Positions 7,590-16,386 are shown, counted from the first letter of the stretch. The stretch is 42,610 bases of DNA from CAMDMI01 sp044379485 (GCA_044379485.1 JBIPOE010000032.1:1-42610); one strand, 5' to 3'. Made by a program: numbers and translations. Notes: generated by a model not told the origin, from the letters alone.

Positions 7590-8408
7590 ATGCTACTCGA
7601 AAAAATAAAATTAACCACTGATTTTCTACTTGAAAAAACAAACGGATACCGACCAGAAGTTGGAATCATTTTAGGAACCGGCCTTGGCGGTTTGGTAAAA
7701 GAAATCGAATCGGCTTTTGAAATTCCGTATGAGGAAATCCCGAATTTTCCAGTTAGCACAGTGCAAGGTCATAGCGGACGATTGATTTTTGGTGAACTTG
7801 GAGGAAAAAAGGTAATGGCTATGAAAGGCCGTTTTCACTTTTACGAAGGGTATGATATGCAACAAATTACATTTCCTGTTCGGGTAATGAAAGCATTGGG
7901 AATCCATACCTTGTGCGTTTCCAATGCCAGCGGAGGTGTTAATCCAAGTTTTGAAATTGGGGAAATTATGATCATCAATGATCAGATTAACCTATTTCCT
8001 ACCAATCCTTTAATCGGCCATAACTATCCTGAACTTGGGCCAAGATTTTTGGATATGAGTGAAGCTTATGATAAAAAGTTGGTAATCAAAGCACAAGAAA
8101 TAGCCAAAGCCAATGGGATAAAAGTGAGCACAGGTTGCTATGCAGCTTTAACTGGTCCTTGTTTTGAAACTCCCGGTGAATATTTATATATCAAAAATGT
8201 TGGAGCAGACACTGTTGGCATGAGCACAGTTCCGGAAGTAATCGTTGCCAGACATGGAGGCATGCGGGTTTTTGGAATGAGCATTATTACAGATTTGGGC
8301 GTTCAAGGCAAAATCGTAGAGGTTTCTCATGAGGAGGTTCAGGTAATCGCTGCTGCTCAGGAACCTAAGTTAAGCCTTATCGTAAAAGAAGTTGTGAGAT
8401 CGCTTTAA
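7590..8408 (+). CDS. punA: purine nucleoside phosphorylase, trimeric class
   Basis: This 272-residue enzyme belongs to the trimeric PNP/MTAP family and splits purine (deoxy)nucleosides with phosphate. It shows ILGTGLGG (27-34), the phosphate-binding HSGR (61-64), HFYEGY (83-88), SNASGG (111-116), GPCFETP (189-195) and STVPEVIVARH (212-222). The base-recognition segment reads SIITD, with Asp235 at the place where 6-oxopurine-specific mammalian PNP has Asn243. That could widen use towards adenosine, as an Asn-to-Asp change does in human PNP (from memory). It stands divergent from udp, and with deoC below completes a nucleoside breakdown set. Confidence 0.92.
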   Translation: MLLEKIKLTTDFLLEKTNGYRPEVGIILGTGLGGLVKEIESAFEIPYEEIPNFPVSTVQGHSGRLIFGELGGKKVMAMKGRFHFYEGYDMQQITFPVRVMKALGIHTLCVSNASGGVNPSFEIGEIMIINDQINLFPTNPLIGHNYPELGPRFLDMSEAYDKKLVIKAQEIAKANGIKVSTGCYAALTGPCFETPGEYLYIKNVGADTVGMSTVPEVIVARHGGMRVFGMSIITDLGVQGKIVEVSHEEVQVIAAAQEPKLSLIVKEVVRSL

Positions 8409-8480
8409 TCCTATTTTTTGCTGACTTAAGGTATTTATTTGCATTGGTTTTAAAAAAGAGCTCAAAATCTGTTCGGTGAT

Positions 8481-9062
8481 ATGAATTTTTCAGGGGCAAA
8501 AATATACATCCAAAAACGTTTGCAGGAAGAAATACCCTCGGTGTTTTCTTATCATAATTTTCAGCATATTATGGATGTATATGAGGCCGCCGAAAGAATT
8601 GCTCATGAGGAAGGGGTGACAGGAGAAGAACTTGATTTATTATTGATTGCAGTATTGTTTCACGATTCCGGTTTTTTGATGGATCGTGTTGATCATGAAT
8701 TATTATCGTGCGAAATAGTATCAAGGCATTTACCTGATTTTGATTTTTTGCCAAACGAAATTGACCGGATTTTGGGTTTGATTATGGCAACTAAAATTCC
8801 TCAGAAGCCTAAAAATAAATTGGAGGAAATAATATGTGATGCTGATCTGGATTATTTAGGTAGAAATGACTTTTGGGAAATAGGGGATAAGCTTTTTAAT
8901 GAACTTAAGGCTATTGGATTAATTTCTACCAGGGATGATTGGAACAAAAAACAATTATCCTTTTTAGAGGCGCATACCTATTTTACCAAATCTTCTCAAA
9001 ATTTAAGGAATGCTACCAAGCTTCTTAACATCGGGGAGGTTAAAAATAGAATTCAGAATTAA
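8481..9062 (+). CDS. HD-domain phosphohydrolase
   Basis: This 193-residue protein has the HD metal-binding pattern. His25 and His29 lie in YHNFQH, the His61-Asp62 pair lies in LFHDSGF, and a late aspartate falls in CDADLDYLG (Asp120 or Asp122). The family removes phosphate or cuts phosphodiesters in nucleotides and signalling molecules, and the substrate here cannot be told. It starts 72 bases after the purine phosphorylase and ends 9 bases before the YitT gene, so these genes probably share a transcript. The ATG is the first in frame. No membrane segment is present. Confidence 0.85.
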   Translation: MNFSGAKIYIQKRLQEEIPSVFSYHNFQHIMDVYEAAERIAHEEGVTGEELDLLLIAVLFHDSGFLMDRVDHELLSCEIVSRHLPDFDFLPNEIDRILGLIMATKIPQKPKNKLEEIICDADLDYLGRNDFWEIGDKLFNELKAIGLISTRDDWNKKQLSFLEAHTYFTKSSQNLRNATKLLNIGEVKNRIQN

Positions 9063-9071
9063 TCTTCAAAA

Positions 9072-9944
9072 ATGACCATTTCAAACAAAACAAGGGTAAT
9101 TCTTGAAGATTTAGGCTTTTCCACAATTGGTGTTTTATTAAGTGCTTATGCCCTAAAGGGATTTTTGGTTCCTAATCTATTTTTGGGTGGAGGAATTACT
9201 GGAATTTCTATTTTGCTAAACCAGTTTTTCCATTTTAACCTTTCTATTATTTTAGTCCTGGCAAATGTTCCCTTGATAATTTTGGGAGGATATTTGGTGA
9301 ACAAGCGTTTTGCTCTGAAAACCCTTGCTTGTGTTGTTGGTTTGGCGCTTTGTATGGAATACCTCAACTTTCCAATAGCAACTTCAGACCCTTCCTTAAT
9401 TTCTGCATTTGGGGGTGTATTTCTTGGTTTCGGAATTGGTCTCGCCATGAAAGGCGGTTGTGCTTTGGATGGAATAGAAATAATTGCCTTATATACTATC
9501 CGAAAAAGTGGATTTTCAATTAGCGAAATCATTTTTGCCATTAACGTGGTGATTTTTCTTGTGGCTGCCATTAGTTTTGGAATGGATGTAGCATTGAATT
9601 CTATTTTGACTTATTATACTGCCTCTCAGGCCATTAACTTTGTTGTGGAAGGTATGGAAGAGTTTACTGGCGTAACAATTATTTCAGGCCAAAGCGAGGA
9701 TATAAAGAAAACATTGGTGATGGATTTGGGTCGCGGGATCACCGTTTACAAGGGGGAAAGAGGTTTTATGAAAACTAGCTTTGATGTCCATCAGGATTGT
9801 GATATTATTTTTACCGTTATCACTAGATTAGAGGTTAGAAGGTTGAAAAACCTGGTGTATAAAATTGATCCTAAGGCTTTTGTGTTTACAAACTCTATTA
9901 AAGAGGCTGCTGGAGGAGTATTGAAAAGAAGCCGAAATAATTAG
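9072..9944 (+). CDS. YitT-family membrane protein (DUF161 + DUF2179)
   Basis: This 290-residue protein has five or six hydrophobic segments in residues 10-185. The first carries the family signature GGGITGISILLNQ, and GIGLAMKGGCALDGIEI marks a repeat of it. The hydrophilic tail (200-285) matches DUF2179 (AVTIISGQ-like, GVTVYKGERGF, VRRLKNLVYKIDPKAFV). YitT proteins sit in the inner membrane; no transported substrate is firmly known. The soluble tail resembles small-ligand sensing folds. It lies 9 bases after the HD gene and 16 before the BLUF gene. Confidence 0.9.
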   Translation: MTISNKTRVILEDLGFSTIGVLLSAYALKGFLVPNLFLGGGITGISILLNQFFHFNLSIILVLANVPLIILGGYLVNKRFALKTLACVVGLALCMEYLNFPIATSDPSLISAFGGVFLGFGIGLAMKGGCALDGIEIIALYTIRKSGFSISEIIFAINVVIFLVAAISFGMDVALNSILTYYTASQAINFVVEGMEEFTGVTIISGQSEDIKKTLVMDLGRGITVYKGERGFMKTSFDVHQDCDIIFTVITRLEVRRLKNLVYKIDPKAFVFTNSIKEAAGGVLKRSRNN

Positions 9945-9960
9945 TAAACAGATAAGATGT

Positions 9961-10419
9961 ATGAAAAATCCTGAATTGTTTCAGTTATTATACAAAAGCG
10001 ATAATCAGATTGAAGAAGATAATTTGAGTTTAGAAATTGAAAAGATTCTTCAGGCTTCTGTCAGGAATAATCAAAAGGATGAGCTGACAGGCCTGTTTTT
10101 TTTGATCGAAAATAGATTTCTTCAATTGATAGAAGGGGAGGAGGAAAATGTAATGAAGTGCTTTGAAAGGATTAAATCTGATGTAAGACATTCCAATGTT
10201 TCAATTCTGATTTACCGTAATGTTGAAAAGAGGCTTTTTGAGGACTGGACCATGCATTTTATGCGAATTGAAGGTGCCGAAACATTCCATAAATTGGGTA
10301 TATCAAAATTAAAGGATATAGGAGTTTCAAAATGGGAAGACCATTTTAAAGACAACCTCGCCATTTTGTTTTTGGAATGTTTTGCCAGATTGAGTTTACG
10401 GCAAGATGCAAATTGTTAA
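9961..10419 (+). CDS. stand-alone BLUF blue-light sensor protein
   Basis: This 152-residue protein fits the BLUF flavin-binding fold. The order is LLYKS, then ASVRNNQKDELTGLF, RFLQLIEG, IKSDVRHSNV and FEDWTMHFM. The residues needed for BLUF photochemistry are kept: Tyr11, Asn37 and Gln55, with the Tyr-to-Gln spacing close to that in AppA (Tyr21, Asn45, Gln63), and a Trp/Met pair in DWTMHFM. FAD would bind non-covalently. There is no output domain, so it must act through a partner. It ends 4 bases over the end of a convergent kinase-cyclase remnant. That it senses light is inferred from family and residues. Confidence 0.82.
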   Translation: MKNPELFQLLYKSDNQIEEDNLSLEIEKILQASVRNNQKDELTGLFFLIENRFLQLIEGEEENVMKCFERIKSDVRHSNVSILIYRNVEKRLFEDWTMHFMRIEGAETFHKLGISKLKDIGVSKWEDHFKDNLAILFLECFARLSLRQDANC

Positions 10420-11205
10420 TCTAATACCTCATAAATAACCAAAGCATCTGCTTTGTTTTTGAGATTCACCTCGCCTACCTTCTGGCAGTTGAAAGATTCC
10501 TTAACCTTGCGATAAGAATTTTCGCTGATGATAATCTGATTCTCTTTGGCAGCAGATTGAAGGCGTTGGGCTGGGTTTACAATGTCTCCCACAATGTTTT
10601 TAACTTCTTCTAAATTTCCCTTTTTCAATTCATCTTTTAATTCTAAAATGAGTTCTGAGTTCAACTCCGAGAAGTTGTTCACGAAGTTGAGCGGATTTTG
10701 AATTTCATGTGCAATACCTGCGGTGAGTTCACCCAGGCTTGCCATTTTTTCGGATTGTATAAGTTGAGATTGGATGGATTTCAATTCATTCAAGGTTTTT
10801 TGAAGCTCGTTCTTTTGCCTTTCAAGTTCATCAGTCTTCTGTGCATATTTTACCTCCAATTCTGCTTTTAATGAGGCCGTTAATTGAAATTCTTTTTCCT
10901 TTTCCAGAGCCTCAAGTCTTGTTTTCTCTATGGTTTTTCTTTGTTTGCTGGTTGCCAAAGATATAGCCCCCAGCCAAATAAAACAAAATAGCTCAGCAGT
11001 GTCGAAGTAGTTTTCCCAGCGCTTGTAAAATTGAGGTTGTATAAGAATTGTAAGGTCATGGGCCAGACTTACCAATGCCAGAGGAATAACAGCATAGACA
11101 ATATACCTTGATTTTTTAAATGCCTCCTGAGTAAGAGAAATATAAATAGTGGCCCAAACTAAAATAGATTTTGCCAGTTATGAGGATTCCAGCTAAAAGC
11201 TGCGT
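10416..11205 (-). pseudogene. histidine kinase / adenylate cyclase chimeric remnant
   Basis: The open frame runs from 11177 to 10416 and has no ATG near its beginning; the earliest start is a TTG at 11075. It opens with membrane helices, then a coiled coil rich in Glu/Lys, then a HisKA box with the phospho-accepting His in GIAHEIQNPLNF. Straight after KNI the sequence becomes VGDIVNPAQRLQSAAKENQI, the end of a class III cyclase catalytic domain. The kinase ATPase domain and most of the cyclase are missing. Upstream of the TAA at 11178, another frame reads FSWNPHNWQN, which fits the missing membrane part, so a frameshift lies near 11160-11178. I infer a deletion fusion and a decayed 5-prime end. 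Confidence 0.75.
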
Positions 11206-11212
11206 AAAAAAT

Positions 11213-11243
11213 AAAAAAACCACCCAATTACGGGTGGTTTTTT
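11213..11243 (-). terminator. terminator after the type IX secreted protein
   Basis: CCACCC (11220-11225) and GGGTGG (11232-11237) pair around the loop AATTAC, with a run of A on one side and of T on the other. It therefore works in both directions. On the minus strand it ends the beta-helix gene about 40 bases after its stop, and would keep transcription from entering the kinase remnant. Confidence 0.85.
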
Positions 11244-11281
11244 CTTAAACCGAATATGTTTTCTATTTCTAATTTACCTTT

Positions 11282-13657
11282 CTATTTTCCAATAATTACT
11301 TTTTCCCTGTACTGAGAGCCATTCACAGAAGTTAATTTTAACACATAAACGCCAGCTTCTATCCCTTCTGTTGAAAATCTCATTTTTGGATTTGAATTTC
11401 CGATTTTAGATCGGACAGATTTTCCATTTAAGCTGATTAGCTCTGCATACTTTATACCAAAACCACCTTTAGAATTCACATCTATAAATGATGTAGAAGG
11501 ATTTGGAAATATAGAAAATACATCTAATGCCTTAGCAATGGATGACTTGTTGCTAACCATTGGAGAATTGGATGCATTATTGTTGTTGGCGCAATCAATT
11601 GCTGTTATTCTATATTCATACACCGCATTTGGATCAGCCTTAAAGTCATACCATTCCGCAGGATTTAAATCGTTGATTAACATGGTGGATGGAAAGCTTA
11701 GGGATAGGGGGGTAGGATAACCAAAGGATCTTGAAATCTGATCCATAGTTGTTGTTGTGGCAGTTTCTTGTCTTGGTCTGATCGCTACCATGGTCCAATT
11801 TCCTGTTTCACCAAGCAACCTTTTTTCAATTCTGAATCCAATTTCATTGGTGGAATTGTCGGTGTATTTAATTTTAACACCATCCATAACTCCATCCCAG
11901 TATATCTCTAAATCCAGGGTTGAATCAATAATGGAAACTGTTGAATTGCAATCCATTAGATAATCTTTTACTCCGGTTGCAGTTCCAGCGATAGAAGGGT
12001 TTACAGGAGGTGTATTTAAAGAACCAGGACATGTAACATCCTCTATCCAATTGGCATCTTGTTTAATTACCCCAATTGATCCAGATTGCTCATTATAAGC
12101 ATGCAACAATCCAACAGCATGGACATCATAAGGGGCTAAATACCCATCTACAAGGTGATTATTGGTTACAGCTACTCCGTAGTTTTCAATCCCATTATGT
12201 CGTTGATAGAGAATGCCTTCTCCATCATTAGCAAAAGAAGTGCCGGTAAATTTCGCATAGTTGTCATCTACCCAGGTCATCCAACCTCCAAGGTCCATTG
12301 TCCTTGACATCATATCATCTGCAGATTCCTGAGTCAGGCATTTTCCATTGGATGCGTTAAACCCAGTTCCGGTTGCACCTATGCCATAAACATCATCAGT
12401 ATGACCAAGAAAATCTCTCGGAATTACATTTCCTCTAATAATCAAGTATTTACCTGCAGCCTCGATGCTTTTATTCCCATGGTTATAAATCACATTGTCC
12501 TGTATAATTACATCTTCCGAAAAATAGATACTAGGGATTGTATTATTCATAAATGCCCTGTTTTTAAATGCTGAACCTAAGCCCTTGTTTACATCTATTC
12601 CAACTCCATATCCATAATCATACAAACCGCTGAATACAGTACCGCTAGGTCTATGGCCGTTAGGACCACACGTTACATCCATTCTAAAACAAGCTGTAGG
12701 TTTAGAAATTACATTGTTGGCAATAAATATATGCTTGCCTTCCAGCGTTAATTTTCCGGCAAAACGATAAGATTCAGGATCGCATTTAAAATTGGCTACA
12801 CCACTTTTATTACTCATATAATTTGGTACTGCACTATTTCGCATATGCACACCAAAAACAAAGTATTTCTCGCCTTCAGAGCTGGTGTCATTTCCAAGCC
12901 CATTCCTTGTCCCATGAAATGGATCCATTGGGTGAGTTCCATTGGGTACTCTTTGTCCCCAACCATTTACCGCTTTTGTTCCCAACCAACTGTTGCTTGT
13001 TGACCATGTTGGGGCCCAGCCGGAAAGATTGTCCATGCCAAAATAAATGTATGCATACTCCATATCTATCCAGGCCACACCAACATGTGTCACATCAGAT
13101 AGTCTGTTTTCGTTGGTTCCTTTTTTGGTTCCAATCATATTCCATGCTCTGGGAATTTGACCTGGAATGGTATTTCCAGCTGGAGCATTGGTGGTTGAAA
13201 AAGCAAACTTCGTTGGCATCATATTTAATCCATGATCTGTAGCCAGGGCAGTTTTGCTTTTAACAGTTACTGCTCTGTCTCCGGTTAAAGGTTTTTCACC
13301 ACGAATAACAACACCCTTTTTCAACATCAAGCCCTCATCATTTGGACCATCTGGGATTTCAAATTCGTAAGTTCCTGCTGGATAGTACAAAACGCCTCCG
13401 CCTTGTGCATACAGAATATCCCGCTTAGCTTTGAATTCAGTGAAATTTGCCGCACCGCTGCTTTGGTTCACCATGGTTATTACATTGTTCCACTTAATCT
13501 CGCTTACCCAAGCCGGATAATCGTGACCCTGGCTGTAGAAACTTGCAACTGGATTATCTGTTGGAGCTGTTTGGGCAATCCCATCAAATAAATTTAAAGT
13601 CAAAAGGCAAAATGTTGCCAGTTTGAAAGGAAATATAGATATTCCTCTGGTTTTCAT
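11282..13657 (-). CDS. secreted beta-helix protein with type IX sorting domain
   Basis: This 791-residue exported protein begins with a signal peptide (hydrophobic core LATFCLLTLNLF, cut after IAQ). Residues about 60-130 look like a pectate-lyase-3 type start (GGGVLYYPAGTYEF), and 300-470 show right-handed beta-helix rungs (VIIQDNVIYNHG, YLIIRGNVI, VAVTNNHLVDG). About 580-700 is Fn3-like (NEIGFRIEKRL, YEYRITAIDC). The last 75 residues are a type A C-terminal sorting domain (FSIFPNPSTSFIDV ... GVYVLKL). The family usually cuts or binds polysaccharide at the cell surface; catalytic residues could not be identified. It stands alone, ending at a clear terminator. Confidence 0.85.
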   Translation of the reverse strand: MKTRGISIFPFKLATFCLLTLNLFDGIAQTAPTDNPVASFYSQGHDYPAWVSEIKWNNVITMVNQSSGAANFTEFKAKRDILYAQGGGVLYYPAGTYEFEIPDGPNDEGLMLKKGVVIRGEKPLTGDRAVTVKSKTALATDHGLNMMPTKFAFSTTNAPAGNTIPGQIPRAWNMIGTKKGTNENRLSDVTHVGVAWIDMEYAYIYFGMDNLSGWAPTWSTSNSWLGTKAVNGWGQRVPNGTHPMDPFHGTRNGLGNDTSSEGEKYFVFGVHMRNSAVPNYMSNKSGVANFKCDPESYRFAGKLTLEGKHIFIANNVISKPTACFRMDVTCGPNGHRPSGTVFSGLYDYGYGVGIDVNKGLGSAFKNRAFMNNTIPSIYFSEDVIIQDNVIYNHGNKSIEAAGKYLIIRGNVIPRDFLGHTDDVYGIGATGTGFNASNGKCLTQESADDMMSRTMDLGGWMTWVDDNYAKFTGTSFANDGEGILYQRHNGIENYGVAVTNNHLVDGYLAPYDVHAVGLLHAYNEQSGSIGVIKQDANWIEDVTCPGSLNTPPVNPSIAGTATGVKDYLMDCNSTVSIIDSTLDLEIYWDGVMDGVKIKYTDNSTNEIGFRIEKRLLGETGNWTMVAIRPRQETATTTTMDQISRSFGYPTPLSLSFPSTMLINDLNPAEWYDFKADPNAVYEYRITAIDCANNNNASNSPMVSNKSSIAKALDVFSIFPNPSTSFIDVNSKGGFGIKYAELISLNGKSVRSKIGNSNPKMRFSTEGIEAGVYVLKLTSVNGSQYREKVIIGK

Positions 13658-13728
13658 ATTGTTAACTATTATTTGGTTAAATTTTTTGTAAATATTTATT
13701 ACAAAACTTGTGCAATTTATTTCTAACT

Positions 13729-13744
13729 ATTTTGTTAACAAAAT
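13729..13744. promoter_or_regulatory. palindromic operator candidate upstream of beta-helix gene
   Basis: ATTTTGTTAACAAAAT is a perfect 16-base palindrome, about 72 bases upstream of the ATG of the secreted beta-helix protein. Its place suggests a binding site for a regulator. No matching regulator gene is adjacent. Confidence 0.35.
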
Positions 13745-13857
13745 GTTGTCAGGTTTTTATAATTCTTTTGGTTTAAAAGGCTGTAATATTTTTACAAAAC
13801 TGGAATTTAGGACAACTCACCAAGATTTCATTCTTGTCAAGACTTTAGTCAACGTCA

Positions 13858-13888
13858 TTCGTAAATGAATTTGATCTTCATTTACGAA
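13858..13888. repeat. perfect 12-base-stem hairpin after lon
   Basis: TTCGTAAATGAA (13858-13869) and TTCATTTACGAA (13877-13888) pair perfectly around a seven-base loop. It lies 36 bases after the lon stop codon. It lacks a T run on the minus strand, so it is not a standard terminator; it may still protect the lon mRNA 3-prime end. Confidence 0.55.
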
Positions 13889-13923
13889 ACAAATGGCTTA
13901 AAATCATTTGTCAAAGGGTTGAC

Positions 13924-16386
13924 TTAAGACTTTTCCTTGATTTCTTCCAGAATCTTTAAGTCAATTGGTTTTTTAACTTTTTCTTTGAGCAAAGCAAATT
14001 CTAAAACTTCCTCTGCTGTATTTACAAATTTGAAATCAAGGCCTTTTCTGTAATCTGCCTGCATTTCATCTACATCTTTTTTATTCTGAGCACACATCAT
14101 AATGGTTTTTATGCCTGCTCTTTTGGCAGCCAAAACCTTTTCCTGGATTCCACCAACGGGTAAAACCTTTCCCCTAAGCGTAATTTCTCCGGTCATGGCC
14201 AGTTTTGGTTTAACTTTTCGCTGGGTAAATACGGAAGCCAAAGATGTAAGCATGGTGATTCCAGCGGATGGTCCATCTTTTGGTACCGCTCCTGCAGGCA
14301 CGTGAATGTGTAAATCAAAATGATCAAATACTTTGTAGTCAATGTTGTAATCTTCAGCGTGCGCCTTCAAATAACTTAAAGCTGCTGATGCCGATTCTTT
14401 CATCACATCTCCAAGCTGGCCGGAAAGTACCATTCTGCCTTTTCCCCGGTTCAAACTCGATTCAATATAGAGAATTTCACCTCCAACAGAAGTCCAGGCC
14501 AAGCCGGTTACCACGCCTGCCGTAGTTTCTTCGGTATAAGATTCCTTTTCAAAGATTGGTGCACCTATCAATTCTTCTACCTCTTTAGGAGTAATTTTAT
14601 TAGGCGCTTCCTCCTCCATAGCCAGCTTTTTAACCACTTTTCGAATTACCTGGCCAATTTTCCGCTCCAATGCCCGCACACCACTTTCTCTTGTATATCC
14701 ATCAATCAGCATTTCAATTGATTTGGAATCAAAATTGATTTGGTCATCCACAAGGCCATGTTCTACCAATTGCTTGGGAATCAAATGCTTTTTAGCAATC
14801 TGGACTTTTTCTTCAAGTGTGTATCCGTTTATTTCAATGATTTCCATCCGATCCCGCAAAGCAGGCTGAATGGTATCCAAGGCATTTGAAGTTGCAATAA
14901 ACAGAATTTTTGAAAGGTCGTAATCAACCTCAAGGTAATTGTCTGCAAATGTGCTGTTTTGCTCAGGGTCAAGAACTTCCAATAGAGCACTTGATGGATC
15001 TCCTCTAAAATCTCTTCCAATTTTATCTATTTCATCCAATACGAAAACCGGATTGCTGGATTCAACCTTTTTGATATGTTGGATAATTTTTCCCGGCATA
15101 GCACCAATATAGGTTTTTCTATGGCCTCTGATTTCAGCTTCATCATGCAGGCCTCCCAAGGATAGGCGCACATATTTTCTGCCCAAACATTTGGCAATAG
15201 ACTTACCCAGACTGGTTTTTCCCACACCTGGAGGTCCATAAAGACATAAAATTGGTGCCTTCATATTGTTCTTCATTTTAAGAACAGCCAAATATTCGAT
15301 AATCCTGTCTTTTACTTTTTCCAAACCATAATGGTCGGCATCAAGAATTTTTTTAGCCCTTTTCAGGTTAAAATTGTCTTTTGTATAATCATTCCATGGA
15401 AGATCAACTAAGAACTCAACAAAATTCATTTGAACCGGATATTCCGCACTCATGGGATTTATTCTGCTCAGTTTATCAAGTTCTTTTACAAAATGTTTGG
15501 CAACTTCCTCAGGCCATTTTTTTTCCGCACCACGCAATCTTAACTTTTCAATATCCTTCTCAGTATTTTCCATACCGAGCTCATCCTGAAGAACTTTAAT
15601 CTGTTGTCTTAAAAAATAATCTCTTTGCTGAGCATCAATATCACTGTGCGCTTTACTTTGAATTTCATGCTTTAGCTCCAGCATCTGAACTTCTCTAAGC
15701 AAGTACCCTAAAACCTTGTGCGATCTTTCCAAACCATCAAGGGTAGTTAATAGGTCCTGCTTTTCCTCTATTGTGGAATTGTTTAGGTTAGAGGCTAAAA
15801 AGTGGGTTAAAAAGGAAGGACTTTCAATATTGTCCAAAGCCAGTTGAGCATCCCTTGGAATCTCAGGATTCATTTGCAGAATCTTTCTGGAATTTTCCCT
15901 AAGTGCCTGTATGACAGCTTTGGTTTCCTTTTTATTCTTTTGGGGAAAGGTATCAGTCAAATAGTTTACTTTGGCCGATAAGTAAGGATCGTCCTGCACT
16001 TTTTCCAGAACTTCAAATTTTTTTCGTCCCTGAATTATTATAGTTGTACTGCCATCTGGCATTACGATCATTTTTAAAATCATAGCCACAACACCTACTT
16101 TATGCAAATCGTCAAATGTAGGTTCTTCAGCCAGAGTAGATTGGGTTAAAACTCCAAGAATGCGATCGCCCTTGTACGCTTTTTTAACAAGTTTTACAGA
16201 ACGTTGGCGGCCTACCGTAATTGGCATAACTACCCCTGGGAAAAGGACTGTATTTTTAACTGGTAAAATCGGAAGGATTTCGGGGAAAGATTCCTTTTTC
16301 AGACCTTCTTCATCCTCTGTTGAAAAGATTGGAAATGAATCACCGCTATCTTCTTGATTATCAACTTCGTTTAATAAAATATTCAC
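13924..16386 (-). CDS. lon: ATP-dependent protease Lon
   Basis: This 820-residue Lon protease has the LonN substrate-binding region (about 35-235), a long helical linker, the AAA+ module and the C-terminal protease. Walker A GPPGVGKT spans 384-391, with Lys390. Walker B VFVLDEIDKIG follows. The catalytic pair is Ser707 in KDGPSAG and Lys750 in GGIQEKVLAAK, 43 residues apart as in E. coli (679 and 722). The start is GTG (16386); an acidic N-terminal extension of about 30 residues precedes the LonN fold, as often in Bacteroidota. It degrades misfolded and regulatory proteins in the cytoplasm. It is monocistronic and divergent from the OmpA gene. Confidence 0.97.
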   Translation of the reverse strand: MNILLNEVDNQEDSGDSFPIFSTEDEEGLKKESFPEILPILPVKNTVLFPGVVMPITVGRQRSVKLVKKAYKGDRILGVLTQSTLAEEPTFDDLHKVGVVAMILKMIVMPDGSTTIIIQGRKKFEVLEKVQDDPYLSAKVNYLTDTFPQKNKKETKAVIQALRENSRKILQMNPEIPRDAQLALDNIESPSFLTHFLASNLNNSTIEEKQDLLTTLDGLERSHKVLGYLLREVQMLELKHEIQSKAHSDIDAQQRDYFLRQQIKVLQDELGMENTEKDIEKLRLRGAEKKWPEEVAKHFVKELDKLSRINPMSAEYPVQMNFVEFLVDLPWNDYTKDNFNLKRAKKILDADHYGLEKVKDRIIEYLAVLKMKNNMKAPILCLYGPPGVGKTSLGKSIAKCLGRKYVRLSLGGLHDEAEIRGHRKTYIGAMPGKIIQHIKKVESSNPVFVLDEIDKIGRDFRGDPSSALLEVLDPEQNSTFADNYLEVDYDLSKILFIATSNALDTIQPALRDRMEIIEINGYTLEEKVQIAKKHLIPKQLVEHGLVDDQINFDSKSIEMLIDGYTRESGVRALERKIGQVIRKVVKKLAMEEEAPNKITPKEVEELIGAPIFEKESYTEETTAGVVTGLAWTSVGGEILYIESSLNRGKGRMVLSGQLGDVMKESASAALSYLKAHAEDYNIDYKVFDHFDLHIHVPAGAVPKDGPSAGITMLTSLASVFTQRKVKPKLAMTGEITLRGKVLPVGGIQEKVLAAKRAGIKTIMMCAQNKKDVDEMQADYRKGLDFKFVNTAEEVLEFALLKEKVKKPIDLKILEEIKEKS

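Noticed and set aside
9146..9571. 141-residue open frame opposite the YitT gene
   Set aside because: The YitT frame has clear family motifs; the opposite frame is Ile/Lys/Pro-rich with no known pattern.
12823..13242. 139-residue open frame opposite the beta-helix gene
   Set aside because: It falls wholly inside a well-supported coding region and has an unnatural His/Trp/Phe-rich composition.
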